From NCBI GenBank assembly GCA_014360985.1, contig JACIWK010000001.1, positions 108,457 through 172,456 on the forward strand: a stretch of 64,000 nt of DNA, written 5' to 3'. Under the pieces are notes generated by a model. That model was not told the origin of the DNA. It worked only from the letters and a program-made list of their open reading frames with translations, and did no database searches. Positions 49,883 through 58,264 of this stretch are shown one piece after another (positions within the stretch are counted from its first letter, which is position 1; each line of letters starts with the position of its first letter). Position numbers and translations under genes: made by a program. Origin of the DNA: Candidatus Bipolaricaulota bacterium. GTDB lineage: Bacteria; Bipolaricaulota; Bipolaricaulia; Bipolaricaulales; Bipolaricaulaceae.

Positions 49883-50141
49883 GGGTGACACCGGGTGGAT
49901 TGAGGGGCTCAACGAGGATGTGCCGGGCGAGGCCCCGGCCGACGGCGACCCGGCAGCCATCCACCTCCACGAGGACCGGGCCGCCCCATCCCCCCGCGGC
50001 CACGATGCGGACGAGGGCCCCTGGCCGCAACCCCAACCGCCGCAGGCGAAGGGCTTGACCTCGACCGCCATGGATCGCCACCAGCCTCCCCGCTCCCCCC
50101 GGGGGAAGGGAGGCCAAGGACACAGGGAAATCAAAACTCAT
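49863..50141 (-). CDS. feoA: FeoA-domain protein
   Basis: SLPPGGAGRLVAIHGGRGQALRLRRLGLRPGALVRIV; overlaps feoB start. Confidence 0.85.
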   Translation of the reverse strand: MSFDFPVSLASLPPGGAGRLVAIHGGRGQALRLRRLGLRPGALVRIVAAGGWGGPVLVEVDGCRVAVGRGLARHILVEPLNPPGVTRGHGTR

Positions 50142-50256
50142 TCTCAACGTGAGGAATCTACTCCACAGGTCGTGTCCTGTCAAGGGTCGCAGAACGGGCA
50201 CCCGCCAAGGGACATCCGCCCCGCCGCACCTCCGTCCTCTCCCCTATCCTCCCGCT

Positions 50257-50889
50257 GTGCCCAAGCCGGCCATCGTCCTCCTCCTGTTCAGCCTCGTCAT
50301 CGTCCTCACGGTGGCGATCGTGGCGACCCTGCCCCGAGCTCCGCTCGAAGCGGTGGTCATCGTGATCGACCCCGGCCACGGCGGGCACGACCCCGGAGCC
50401 GTCGTCGCCGGAGTCCAGGAGAAGGATGTGACCCTCGCCCTCGCCCTCCGCGTCCTGAGGAAGGCCCAAGACCGCGCCGATCTCCGGGTGATCCTCACCC
50501 GAACGACCGATCTCTATGTGGATCTCGTCGACCGAGTGCGGATCGCCGAGGAAGCGGGCGCCCACCTCTACCTCTCCATCCACGCCAACTACTACCGCGA
50601 CCCCACCGTGTGCGGGATCGAGACGTGGGTGGACACAGGTGCTGAGGGGGAGAGCCTGCGGCTGGCACAGATGGTGCAGGGGGCAGTCACTGCCACGACC
50701 GGAGCCCCCGACCGGGGGGTCCACCGCCAGACCCTGTACCTCCGCCACACATCGCTGCCCACCGCACTCCTGGAGGTGGGATACCTCTCCTGCCCCGCGG
50801 AGCGGACGAAGCTCCTCAACCCGGCGTACCAGGACAAGATCGCCGCCGGGATCCTTACTGGAATCCTCGCCTTCCTCCAGGCTCCGTAG
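50257..50889 (+). CDS. N-acetylmuramoyl-L-alanine amidase
   Basis: VIVIDPGHGGHDPGAVVAG...LYLSIHANYY...TALLEVGYLSCPAE. Confidence 0.95.
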   Translation: MPKPAIVLLLFSLVIVLTVAIVATLPRAPLEAVVIVIDPGHGGHDPGAVVAGVQEKDVTLALALRVLRKAQDRADLRVILTRTTDLYVDLVDRVRIAEEAGAHLYLSIHANYYRDPTVCGIETWVDTGAEGESLRLAQMVQGAVTATTGAPDRGVHRQTLYLRHTSLPTALLEVGYLSCPAERTKLLNPAYQDKIAAGILTGILAFLQAP

Positions 50890-50928
50890 GCGGCAGATTC
50901 TCGCCAATTGGCGCGGCGCGGGGTCACG

Positions 50929-51102
50929 GGGTCAGGTCTTGCAATCCAACATCGCTGGACCGCCCGTTTTGTCGCTGGCAATGCGGAACACGGATTCGGG
51001 GCACAGCACCACCCGGGAGCGGACTCTGAGCTGTCACGCCATGGCGGGAGCATCTTGAGCCGCCTGAACGACTGCAGGCTGTATGATTGCAAGACCTGAC
51101 CC
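50929..51102. mobile_element. 174-bp MITE/REPIN-like non-autonomous element sharing ends with the Y1 element at 60.2 kb
   Basis: GGGTCAGGTCTTGCAATC at left, exact reverse complement GATTGCAAGACCTGACCC at right; same 18-mers bound the transposase element 60189-61079. Confidence 0.8.
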
Positions 51103-51217
51103 TAACGCTCCTAACGCTCTCAAACCCTGGCACCAGGTTCTGGCGTTTTTTCACCCCTCGGTGCGATCCCGTCTGCGTTCTAGCCCCTGGCACCGCCGGG
51201 AACTGTAGAAGATGGGC

Positions 51218-51280
51218 TTGAGAGGGGGGGTAGGTGCCTATATAAATAGGAGTCATCATCACGGGGGGTGATGATGTCAA
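51218..51280 (+). promoter_or_regulatory. Cassette I promoter with G7 spacer tract and 5'-leader hairpin
   Basis: TTGAGA 51218, G7 tract, TATATAAAT from 51239; perfect 9-bp hairpin CATCATCAC-GGGGG-GTGATGATG overlapping start codons. Confidence 0.75.
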
Positions 51281-51639
51281 AGTGGATGCAGGTGCTGGCG
51301 GTGGCCCTCGCGGCCGTGGTCGGTTTGGTTCCCGTGTTTGCGCCGCTCGGTTACGCTCAGGTGCTCCCCTCTCCCTCAGTAGTTCTGCCGGTTGGCGACG
51401 AACTGGAAGAGGAAGATCTCCTCGATGCCGAAGGGGAGTTCTGGCACTGGATCGTCGCTGGTTGCCTTGGACTCGCCCATGCGATCGCTTGGACGATCTA
51501 CGATGCTTTCTTCGACGGGGAACCCGGATTCCAGCACACCCGTATGATGGTCGGTGGTTCCTTGCTGCTCTATGCCGGGACTTTCGCTTTGGGCGCCCAG
51601 ATTAGCACTGCGATCACCGTTCTGAGCTGGTTCCGATGA
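51274..51639 (+). CDS. Cassette precursor P1: Sec-type signal peptide + GG-leader-like motif + hydrophobic core
   Basis: MSKWMQVLAVALAAVVGLVPVFAPLGYAQ...LPVGDELEEEDLLDAEGE|FWHWIVAGCLG... Confidence 0.8.
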   Translation: MSKWMQVLAVALAAVVGLVPVFAPLGYAQVLPSPSVVLPVGDELEEEDLLDAEGEFWHWIVAGCLGLAHAIAWTIYDAFFDGEPGFQHTRMMVGGSLLLYAGTFALGAQISTAITVLSWFR

Positions 51640-51717
51640 TCGGATGAAGGGGGCTTACTCAGGCCTGTTCTGTCGGATTCGGATGATGGTTGTACAAGCG
51701 CAGGCAGTTGGGCCTTC

Positions 51718-52224
51718 ATGTATGTGCGCTCGGAAAGAACGGTGAGAACCCCGAAGGAGTTGTGGCGGACGCTTGTGCTTGCCCTGGCACTCAGCGTGTT
51801 GCTGTTCGTATGGTCCGTCGTCGTGTTGCCAGCTGTGAGTGGGGAGGCAAGAAGCCAGCGGCTTGTCCTGTACTGGGCAGTGGCGTCTCCGATCGCAGGC
51901 ACTGTCGTAGCAGTGGTCATCCGTGCAGTGGGGCGAAGATGGCCAGGGCGAGCACCGGCACGGCCACGTTCTACCCGAGCGATCGTCCTCAGGAGCTTGG
52001 CCTTTGGCGCTCCGGGAGCCCTTGGGGTCATGCTCTTGTGGGTTATCCCGCGCGAGGTCACGCTCTCTGATCTTGTCTGGTGGCGAGTTGCAGGATGGAT
52101 TGCGACCTTCGTCGGATTGACGATTGCGATCGGGTTTCTCGGAGGAGTCCTCCCGGAGCTGACGGCGCGCTGGGGAAGGAGGAAACGGGCAGCGCGGGAG
52201 GATGAGGCTGATCCGAAACGGTGA
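51718..52224 (+). CDS. Multi-TM hypothetical protein, candidate immunity protein of cassette I
   Basis: LWRTLVLALALSVLLFVWSVVVLP and further TM segments; follows P1. Confidence 0.6.
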   Translation: MYVRSERTVRTPKELWRTLVLALALSVLLFVWSVVVLPAVSGEARSQRLVLYWAVASPIAGTVVAVVIRAVGRRWPGRAPARPRSTRAIVLRSLAFGAPGALGVMLLWVIPREVTLSDLVWWRVAGWIATFVGLTIAIGFLGGVLPELTARWGRRKRAAREDEADPKR

Positions 52225-52243
52225 GCTGGTGCCCCACCGGGAC

Positions 52244-52270
52244 CTGCGCTACGAGTGGGTGGTGGGGCAG
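52244..52270 (+). repeat. C39 5'-end junction repeat, copy 1 (followed by next cassette promoter)
   Basis: CTGCGCTACGAGTGGGTGGTGGGGCAG. Confidence 0.9.
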
Positions 52271-52358
52271 AGGGCATGCGCACGCGCCAGACCCCATGCT
52301 GCGCTGATTCCGCGCGCGCGCTTCGGTAGGAGGGGACGAGCGTCCATCGTCGGAGGAC

Positions 52359-52420
52359 GTGACAGAGAGGGGGGTAGGTGCCTATAATAGGAGCCATCAT
52401 CACAGGGGGTGATGGGGATG
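52359..52420 (+). promoter_or_regulatory. Cassette II promoter and leader hairpin
   Basis: GTGACA 52359-52364, 18-nt spacer with G6, TATAAT 52383-52388; CATCAC-AGGGG-GTGATG. Confidence 0.75.
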
Positions 52421-52930
52421 TCAAGGTGGATGCAGATGGTGGCGGTGGCCCTCGCGGCCGTAGTCGGTTTGGTTCCCGCGTTCGCTCAGCTGGGCTATGC
52501 CCAGGCGGTTCCGGCGCAACAGCCCTTGGTCGTACTCCCTCATGGTGAGGAGCTGTCAGATACAGAGCTTCTCGACGTCGATGGAGACGCCGGCCCGCTC
52601 GCCAAGGAGGCGGTCGAGCGGCTCGCATCGGCAGTGGTTATTGGCGGAATCGCGGTGGCAGGCGATCTGGCGCTACAACAGTACGAGATCGCACGGGGAG
52701 ACAGATCGTCCCTGGATCCGGTGCGACTCTCAATCGTTGGGCTGACGGGCTTCACTTACGGTGCGTTGTCACCGTTCAAAGGGGCTGACACAGTTGCAGA
52801 GAAAGCCATACAGACAGCACACAAGGTCCACGGGGGTCTCCACACAATCCATGTAGGCCTCCACACCCATGTACGGATGCCCGTGCAGAACGCCGTCACC
52901 ACTGCCTGGAACTGGATCTGGCGTCGCTGA
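52418..52930 (+). CDS. Cassette precursor P2
   Basis: MSRWMQMVAVALAAVVGLVPAFAQLGYAQ...LPHGEELSDTELLDVDGD|AGPLAKEAV...; His-rich GLHTIHVGLHTHVR near C-terminus. Confidence 0.8.
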   Translation: MSRWMQMVAVALAAVVGLVPAFAQLGYAQAVPAQQPLVVLPHGEELSDTELLDVDGDAGPLAKEAVERLASAVVIGGIAVAGDLALQQYEIARGDRSSLDPVRLSIVGLTGFTYGALSPFKGADTVAEKAIQTAHKVHGGLHTIHVGLHTHVRMPVQNAVTTAWNWIWRR

Positions 52931-52956
52931 TCGTCCTCGCGCTGAAGGATAGCCGG

Positions 52957-53217
52957 ATGAGCGCGATGCTGAAGTTCCTTGGTAGCGCTGTCTGCTGGAT
53001 AGTACTGATGTTTGGCACCATCCACGTGGTCTTCAGACCCCTAAGGGAAGGGATAGGGGTTGCCGAATCGGTACGGTCCGGGCTTGCCGCCTGGGCCGAT
53101 CCGGTGGTTCCGGCTGTCTACATAGGTAGTGCAGTTGTGATAGCAGCACTGCACCGAGGGATGGTAGTATCCCTTGTACGCGGGCTTGGGCGCTGCCTAA
53201 GAGGGAAGGGGAAGTAG
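52957..53217 (+). CDS. Small membrane protein, candidate immunity protein of cassette II
   Basis: MLKFLGSAVCWIVLMFGTIHVVF; second TM VVPAVYIGSAVVIAAL. Confidence 0.6.
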   Translation: MSAMLKFLGSAVCWIVLMFGTIHVVFRPLREGIGVAESVRSGLAAWADPVVPAVYIGSAVVIAALHRGMVVSLVRGLGRCLRGKGK

Positions 53218-53319
53218 CGACCCTGAGAGTGGGTACGATCAGCAGCGGAAGCCGGGGGCGAGCGTCTTTGCTCGTAACAGTGGCGGTCCGCAGCCAACAG
53301 GCGTACTCCTCTGCGGGAC

Positions 53320-53346
53320 CTGCGCTACGAGTGGGTGGTGGGGCAG
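53320..53346 (+). repeat. C39 5'-end junction repeat, copy 2
   Basis: CTGCGCTACGAGTGGGTGGTGGGGCAG, then promoter-proximal spacer. Confidence 0.9.
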
Positions 53347-53434
53347 AGGGCATGCGCACGCGCCAGGCCCCATGGTGCGCTGTTTCCGCGCGCGAGGTGC
53401 CGCAGGATGGGACGAGTGTCCACCATCGAAGGAC

Positions 53435-53497
53435 TTGACAGGGGGGGGGGGTAGGTGCCTATAATAGGAGCCATCATCACAGGGGGTGATGGGGATG
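53435..53497 (+). promoter_or_regulatory. Cassette III promoter and leader hairpin
   Basis: TTGACA 53435-53440, G11 then TAGGTGCC (19-nt spacer), TATAAT 53460-53465; CATCAC-AGGGG-GTGATG. Confidence 0.8.
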
Positions 53498-54022
53498 TCA
53501 AAGTGGATGCAGATGGTGGCGGTGGCCCTCGCGGCCGTGGTCAGTTTGGTTCCCACGTTCGCCCAACTCAGCTATGCCCAGGCGGTTCCGGGTGCATGGA
53601 CCGCGCCTGTTCTTCCCATCGGCGAGGAGATGGACGACGCAGAGCTGGCAGAGGCGGACGGGGAAGCGGTTCTCGCCGCCCTCTTCTTCCTTGGGTGGAA
53701 GCTTGGGAAAGCTGCCGCATTGGCGGGTGCCGGAGCAGCAGCGCTGATGCAGAGAGGATGCGATGTGGCCCTGCAAGTCGGTACTCGCGCAGGACACGTC
53801 GTGCAGCACATTACAATGAGAGGTCTCTCGTTTACAGCGCAGCACCCCCTGGCAACCAGTGTCGGCCTGGGCGCAGGAGTAGGGGGTCTTAGGGGTGGGC
53901 TCGCGTCAGACGCGCCCACGCTGTCAGGGAGGCTGATCGACGCTGCGAAGGAAGCTGGAATAGGGGTTGGCCTTGGCTTGGTGGGATATGGCTTGACACA
54001 CCCGCGGTGGCGCAATCCCTGA
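53495..54022 (+). CDS. Cassette precursor P3
   Basis: MSKWMQMVAVALAAVVSLVPTFAQLSYAQ...LPIGEEMDDAELAEADGE|AVLAAL...; Gly-rich C-terminus. Confidence 0.8.
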   Translation: MSKWMQMVAVALAAVVSLVPTFAQLSYAQAVPGAWTAPVLPIGEEMDDAELAEADGEAVLAALFFLGWKLGKAAALAGAGAAALMQRGCDVALQVGTRAGHVVQHITMRGLSFTAQHPLATSVGLGAGVGGLRGGLASDAPTLSGRLIDAAKEAGIGVGLGLVGYGLTHPRWRNP

Positions 54023-54087
54023 CCGCGGAGTTGACTTTGGACGGGGTTGGAACCCCGGTTCCAGCCCCTTCCGTTCGGGGTTAGGTG

Positions 54088-54327
54088 ATGAGGAAAACCA
54101 CAGCAGCTGTGCTGGGCGCAACGGTGTGGCTCGGGGCAAGTTTTGCCACGTCGTCGTCATGGCAGAACCGCTTGAGCAGCGACCCGTGGTGGCACAACCT
54201 GCTGTGGTCTGTACTCTGGTGGGGAGTATCATTCCTCACGCTTTTTCTTGGCCTTAGCATCCCTGAGTGGGCCAAGCGCAGAACGCAGAAACCAGAGGGG
54301 CCAGAGAAACCAAAGGGAAGGATTTGA
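54088..54327 (+). CDS. Small Trp-rich membrane protein of cassette III
   Basis: MRKTTAAVLGATVWLGASFATSSSWQNRLSSDPWWHNLLWSVLWWGVSFLTLFLGLSIPEWAKRR. Confidence 0.6.
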   Translation: MRKTTAAVLGATVWLGASFATSSSWQNRLSSDPWWHNLLWSVLWWGVSFLTLFLGLSIPEWAKRRTQKPEGPEKPKGRI

Positions 54328-54408
54328 CGCTTGTGTAGAGCAAGGAATAGTATGCTGGTCCCTGTTCCCGACCCGCCAGTCGAATTGGCACCGGAAAGGA
54401 GCGCCAGG

Positions 54409-54663
54409 ATGAAACCGATTGGCCCACTGCTCAAGGACAGCGCACGGTTCGCTACGACTCTTACCCCGTGGATCTTCGTCGTGCTGGGGATTCTGGGAAA
54501 GGTTGACTTCTCAGAGCGCTGGGAGCTGGTCGGGCGACTGGCGATCGCGTGGGGGGCGGTCGCGCTTGTCGGCATACCGTTCGACATCGTGATCTACGCC
54601 CTGGAAGAGAGGCTGAAGCGGAAGAAAGCAGAGCAACAGGCCGATCGGGGATCTGAGACCTAG
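54409..54663 (+). CDS. 84-aa membrane protein (MKPIGPLL family), cassette III copy
   Basis: MKPIGPLLKDSARFATTLTPWIFVVLGILGKVDFSERWELVGRLAIAWGAVALVGIPFDIVIYALEERL; near-identical to 62213-62467. Confidence 0.75.
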   Translation: MKPIGPLLKDSARFATTLTPWIFVVLGILGKVDFSERWELVGRLAIAWGAVALVGIPFDIVIYALEERLKRKKAEQQADRGSET

Positions 54664-54710
54664 GGCTCGCCGCTGCGGCTCGCGGGGACGGCCCGAGAGA
54701 GGGAGGGGAG

Positions 54711-55140
54711 TTGGCGGAACTGCTCTTGCTCGTGGAACTCCTGTTCCAGCCCCTGCCGCACCGGGATCTGCGCTACGAGTGGGTGGTGGGGCAGGCGGAC
54801 TGGTACACATGTGGGCCAGCGGCGGTGGCGACGCTGCTCACGCACTACTACGACATTGCCACCACGGAGGCCGAGGCACTGGAACTCGCCGAAGGGTTCA
54901 TGGTCGCGGCGGGCCGCGAGCCCGGACAGGCGCTCACCGCCCTCGCCCTCCGGCAGACCCTGGAAGCCAAGGGCATCCCCACCCGAGGGTACCGAGTGTC
55001 TCCCGAGGCGCTGGCTGATTACTTCGCCCGCGGCGGGCTGCCGGTGATCCTCCACCTCACCGAGCCCCAGAGGCACTTCGTGGTCGGCGTGGGGATGGTG
55101 GGAGACCACATCGTCCTTGCCGATCCGTCGTGGGGGCAGA
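54711..55140 (+). pseudogene. C39-like cysteine peptidase, 5' part (split by IS)
   Basis: TTG start after GGAGG-like SD; GQADWYTCGPAAVATLL (Gln/Cys), RHFVVGVGMVGDHIVLADPSWGQ (His/Asp); interrupted at 55140/55141. Confidence 0.85.
54768..54794 (+). repeat. C39 junction repeat, copy 3 (followed by catalytic C39 domain)
   Basis: CTGCGCTACGAGTGGGTGGTGGGGCAG then GCGGACTGGTACACATGTGGG. Confidence 0.9.
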
Positions 55141-56969
55141 CCCGACTTTGAACTTCTGAGGGCGGTTTCCCGCCCCTCGGTTCCATCGTGACGATGTTAG
55201 CGTAGTGTTGGGTTGCAGTCCAGGGCCCCGATGTGGTGCCACGAAGGTGACGTATGTCTCCTTTTCAGGATCTGGGATGTGCTGTACACTGCGGTGTCAT
55301 GTTCGTCCGCGAGAAGAAGCGCCGGAACCAGGACGGGTCCGTGGTCACCTACCTCCAGCTCGTCGAGAACAAGCGGGTCGAGGGCAAGACCCGCCAGCGG
55401 GTGCTCTGCACCCTGGGCCGGGCTGACGACCCCAAGCTCAGGGCCGACCTCGGGCGGCTCGTCTCCACCGCCCGCCGGTACGCCGAAGAAGAGGCCCTGG
55501 TGGTGGACGCAAGCACCCGGGTCGAGACCAAGACCTGGGGGGAGCACCTCGTGTGGGGGAGGCTGTGGGAGGAGACGTTGGGGCCGGTTCTGCGGGAGGC
55601 CCTGTTCCCGGAGCGGCTGGCGAAGGCCGTCTACCTGATGGTCTTGGGGCGGCTCGCCTCCCCGAGGTCGAAGTGCGCGACCCACGCCTGGTCGGGTGAC
55701 GTGTACGGCGCGGGGTTCGAGGAAGTCGAGCTCCACGATCTCTACCGGGCGCTCGATGTCCTCTCCGAGAGGAAGGAGGTTCTGGAGCAGGGGTGGTTTG
55801 AGCGGCACCGGGACCTGTTCACGGACACGGACCTTCTCTACTTCGACACAACGTCGACCTACTTCGAGGGGGAGCACCCCGAGGATCTCGCCCAGTTCGG
55901 CTACTCCCGGGACAAGCGGGGGGACCGCCGCCAGCTCGCCCTCGGGGTGGCGGTGACCCGGGACGGGTTGCCGGTGGCGCACCTCCTCCTTCCCGGCAAC
56001 ACCGCGGATCCGGCGGCGTTCCGGGAGGCGCTCCTCTACCTCCAGCGGGTCCTGGGGGTGAGGCGGGCGGTCGTGTGCTGCGATCGGGGGATGGTGTCGG
56101 AGGGGAACCTCGAAGCGATGCGGGAGGCGGGGCTCCCCTACATCGTGGCCACGCGCCTGCGGGGGAGCAAGCTGGTCACGGAGGAGGTCCTGGCCCGTGC
56201 GGGGCGCTACCAGGCTGTGGCGGACAACCTCCGGGTGAAGGAAGTGAAGCTTGAGGACGCCCAGGACCGGTACATCGTGTGCCTGAACCCCCTGCGGGCG
56301 GAAGAGGACCGCCGTAACCGGGAGGGGATCTTGGCGCACCTGGAGGAGAAGCTTGCTCATGGGACGGCAAAGGGTCTTCTCCGGGGGGCGGCGCGCCGGT
56401 ACGTGCGGGTGACAGGGGAGCGAGTGACCCTCGACCGGGCGAAGATCGCCCACGATGCTCGCTACGATGGGAAGTGGGTGTTGCGAACGAACACCGACCT
56501 TCCGTCCCGGGATGTGGCGCTTGCCTACAAGGGCCTCTGGCAGGTTGAGGAGGCGTTCCGGGTCCTGAAGACCCCGCTTGAGCTACGGCCGATCTACCAC
56601 TGGACCGAGGGTCGGATCCGGGGGCACGTGATGGTCTGTTTCCTGGCGTTCGTGTTGCGGCAACTTCTGCGGGCGAGGCTCGACAAGCTGGGCTGGGAGG
56701 GATCGTTCACGGAACTTCTCGCGTCCCTGGGGCGGGTGCGGGTGAGCGTGTTGCGGGGCAAGTGCGGGCAGACGTTCCGGCTGCGGGACGAGATCCCGGC
56801 CTGGGCGATGCCGGCGTTCCATGCTGTTGGGATGAGAGCGCCTCGCCGCCTGGAGCGGCTCGACTGAACCCACCCTCGACCGCCCCCCCCGTAGTGCCAC
56901 ATCGATCCATCACAAGGTGGTTGTCGCCTTCTGTCTTACGTTCTTCTTGGTGACGATGTCAAAGTCGGG
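55141..56969 (+). mobile_element. IS1634-like (IS4 superfamily) insertion sequence, 1,829 bp
   Basis: Ends CCCGACTTTGA / TCAAAGTCGGG (11-bp TIR); 5-bp TSD GCAGA at 55136-55140 and 56970-56974; contains transposase. Confidence 0.9.
55299..56867 (+). CDS. IS1634-family-type DDE transposase
   Basis: LLYFDTTSTYFEG; GVAVTRDGLPVAHLLLPGNTAD; YKGLWQVEEAFRVLKTPLELRPIYHWTEGRIRGHVMVCFLAFVL. Confidence 0.9.
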   Translation: MFVREKKRRNQDGSVVTYLQLVENKRVEGKTRQRVLCTLGRADDPKLRADLGRLVSTARRYAEEEALVVDASTRVETKTWGEHLVWGRLWEETLGPVLREALFPERLAKAVYLMVLGRLASPRSKCATHAWSGDVYGAGFEEVELHDLYRALDVLSERKEVLEQGWFERHRDLFTDTDLLYFDTTSTYFEGEHPEDLAQFGYSRDKRGDRRQLALGVAVTRDGLPVAHLLLPGNTADPAAFREALLYLQRVLGVRRAVVCCDRGMVSEGNLEAMREAGLPYIVATRLRGSKLVTEEVLARAGRYQAVADNLRVKEVKLEDAQDRYIVCLNPLRAEEDRRNREGILAHLEEKLAHGTAKGLLRGAARRYVRVTGERVTLDRAKIAHDARYDGKWVLRTNTDLPSRDVALAYKGLWQVEEAFRVLKTPLELRPIYHWTEGRIRGHVMVCFLAFVLRQLLRARLDKLGWEGSFTELLASLGRVRVSVLRGKCGQTFRLRDEIPAWAMPAFHAVGMRAPRRLERLD

Positions 56970-56974
56970 GCAGA

Positions 56975-57147
56975 GCAGCCTCCCGTTCTCGACCTTCGTG
57001 GATGAGCGAGGCTACAGCGAGGTCGTGTTGGTCCCGATCCCGCCGCTGGAGCTGTCTTTCCTGGTTCAGGAGCGGCAACAGGAAGCGCTTCGCCGCGCGG
57101 AGGAACGCCTTGCGGCCCTGGCTCGGCTCCGGGAGAGGTTGCCGTGA
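56975..57147 (+). pseudogene. C39-like cysteine peptidase, 3' part (downstream of IS)
   Basis: In frame with 54711-55140 after excision of IS + one TSD: ...DPSWGQ-SSLPFSTFVDERGYSEVVLVPIPPLELSFLVQERQQEALRRAEERLAALARLRERLP*. Confidence 0.85.
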
Positions 57148-57213
57148 GGGCGTGGCCCTCCCCCTGTCCCCTCCCAGCCGCGGGAGGGTTGAAGGGGAAA
57201 GGCTCAGAGGCTC

Positions 57214-57415
57214 TCACCGCCGAGCGCGCCGAGATCGCAGAGCAACCCCGAACTACACCACCAAGGGCACGAAGGACGGCACAAGGAGCTCGAAGGGATT
57301 TTGGGGTTCCAACCTCAGAGTTCATGCTTGTTGTTCTTCGTGTCCTGGGTGCCCGTTGTGGTGGGCGCCTCAGTCGGCCGGCTGTCCTCGGCGGCCCCGG
57401 CGTGCTCAGGGGTGA
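57214..57415. repeat. Dispersed inverted-arm repeat (copy D)
   Basis: CACCGCCGAGCGCGCCGAGATCGCAGAG...CTCGGCGGCCCCGGCGTGCTCAGGGGTG with inner arms CACCACCAAGGGCACGAAGG / CTTCGTGTCCTGGGTGCCC. Confidence 0.55.
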
Positions 57416-57416
57416 A

Positions 57417-58223
57417 GTGCGCTCGTGGCGGTACCCTCTCTCCCTCGGGCGTGGGGCGAGGGGAATTGTAGCTGCCCTCATTCTCCTCTCCGTCACGGCG
57501 TGGGCCCAGACCCCGATTGATCCCCTGAAGCGGCCGGACGAGGCCACGGGGGAGTACACCTGGCAGCTCGGGCTCGGCTACACCCCGTCCGGCCGGGAAG
57601 GGTTCGGAGTGGACGCGTTCGGCCAACCCTACGGCTTCACCCTCCTCTCGCACGAGTGGCGGCTGAGCTTGACGGGAACCGTCCACTTCGGCAGCGGATG
57701 GAAGACAGGGATCGCGGTCTCGCAGAGCACGACCACTCTGGACGAGGTCCGGCGGTACCCGTGGGGCGAGGAACGCCTGTCGAGCAGCGAGCGTGGAATG
57801 GCGTACTCGGTGTTCCAGGAGTGGCGGATCGATCCGAAGAACCCGTGGGATCCCCGCGTCTCGATGTCGCTTGGGCACCCGTGGAAAGGCGGGATCGGAG
57901 TGGCGGCGAGCTTCTTGCGCGACCCGATGGTGCTTGTGGGGGAGGTCGGCCTGCGGAGCCAAGAGGAGGAACCCCACGCGTGGTTCACCCTGGGTCTGGG
58001 AGCGGGGTTCGTGGCCAACGCCTGGATCAGCGTCAGCACCTCCGGGAGCCTGGCCGTGCCCGTGCTCGGGGTGGGTGTTCCGGTGACGTCGCTCGGCGTG
58101 CGACTTCGCTACGCGCTGGACCCGCGGGGCAAGGGGGAACTCGGGGTGCGCGCCACGCTGTCCCTTCGCGGGGATCGGGCGTGGGTGTCGCTGGAGGCGG
58201 AGTGGACCGGGCGAGGGCCGTAG
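57417..58223 (+). CDS. Secreted/outer-membrane beta-barrel-like hypothetical protein (start uncertain)
   Basis: IVAALILLSVTAWAQ signal; alternating beta-rich body; 5' end abuts repeat D. Confidence 0.5.
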   Translation: MRSWRYPLSLGRGARGIVAALILLSVTAWAQTPIDPLKRPDEATGEYTWQLGLGYTPSGREGFGVDAFGQPYGFTLLSHEWRLSLTGTVHFGSGWKTGIAVSQSTTTLDEVRRYPWGEERLSSSERGMAYSVFQEWRIDPKNPWDPRVSMSLGHPWKGGIGVAASFLRDPMVLVGEVGLRSQEEEPHAWFTLGLGAGFVANAWISVSTSGSLAVPVLGVGVPVTSLGVRLRYALDPRGKGELGVRATLSLRGDRAWVSLEAEWTGRGP

Positions 58224-58264
58224 CGGGTCGGTCCTGCTATACTGAACTGCGGAGGAGGTGCGCG

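Noticed and set aside
56917-57147. ORF MVVAFCLTFFLVTMSKSGQSS... as an independent small gene
   Set aside because: Its first ~20 codons are IS right-end sequence; the remainder is the displaced C-terminus of the C39 gene.
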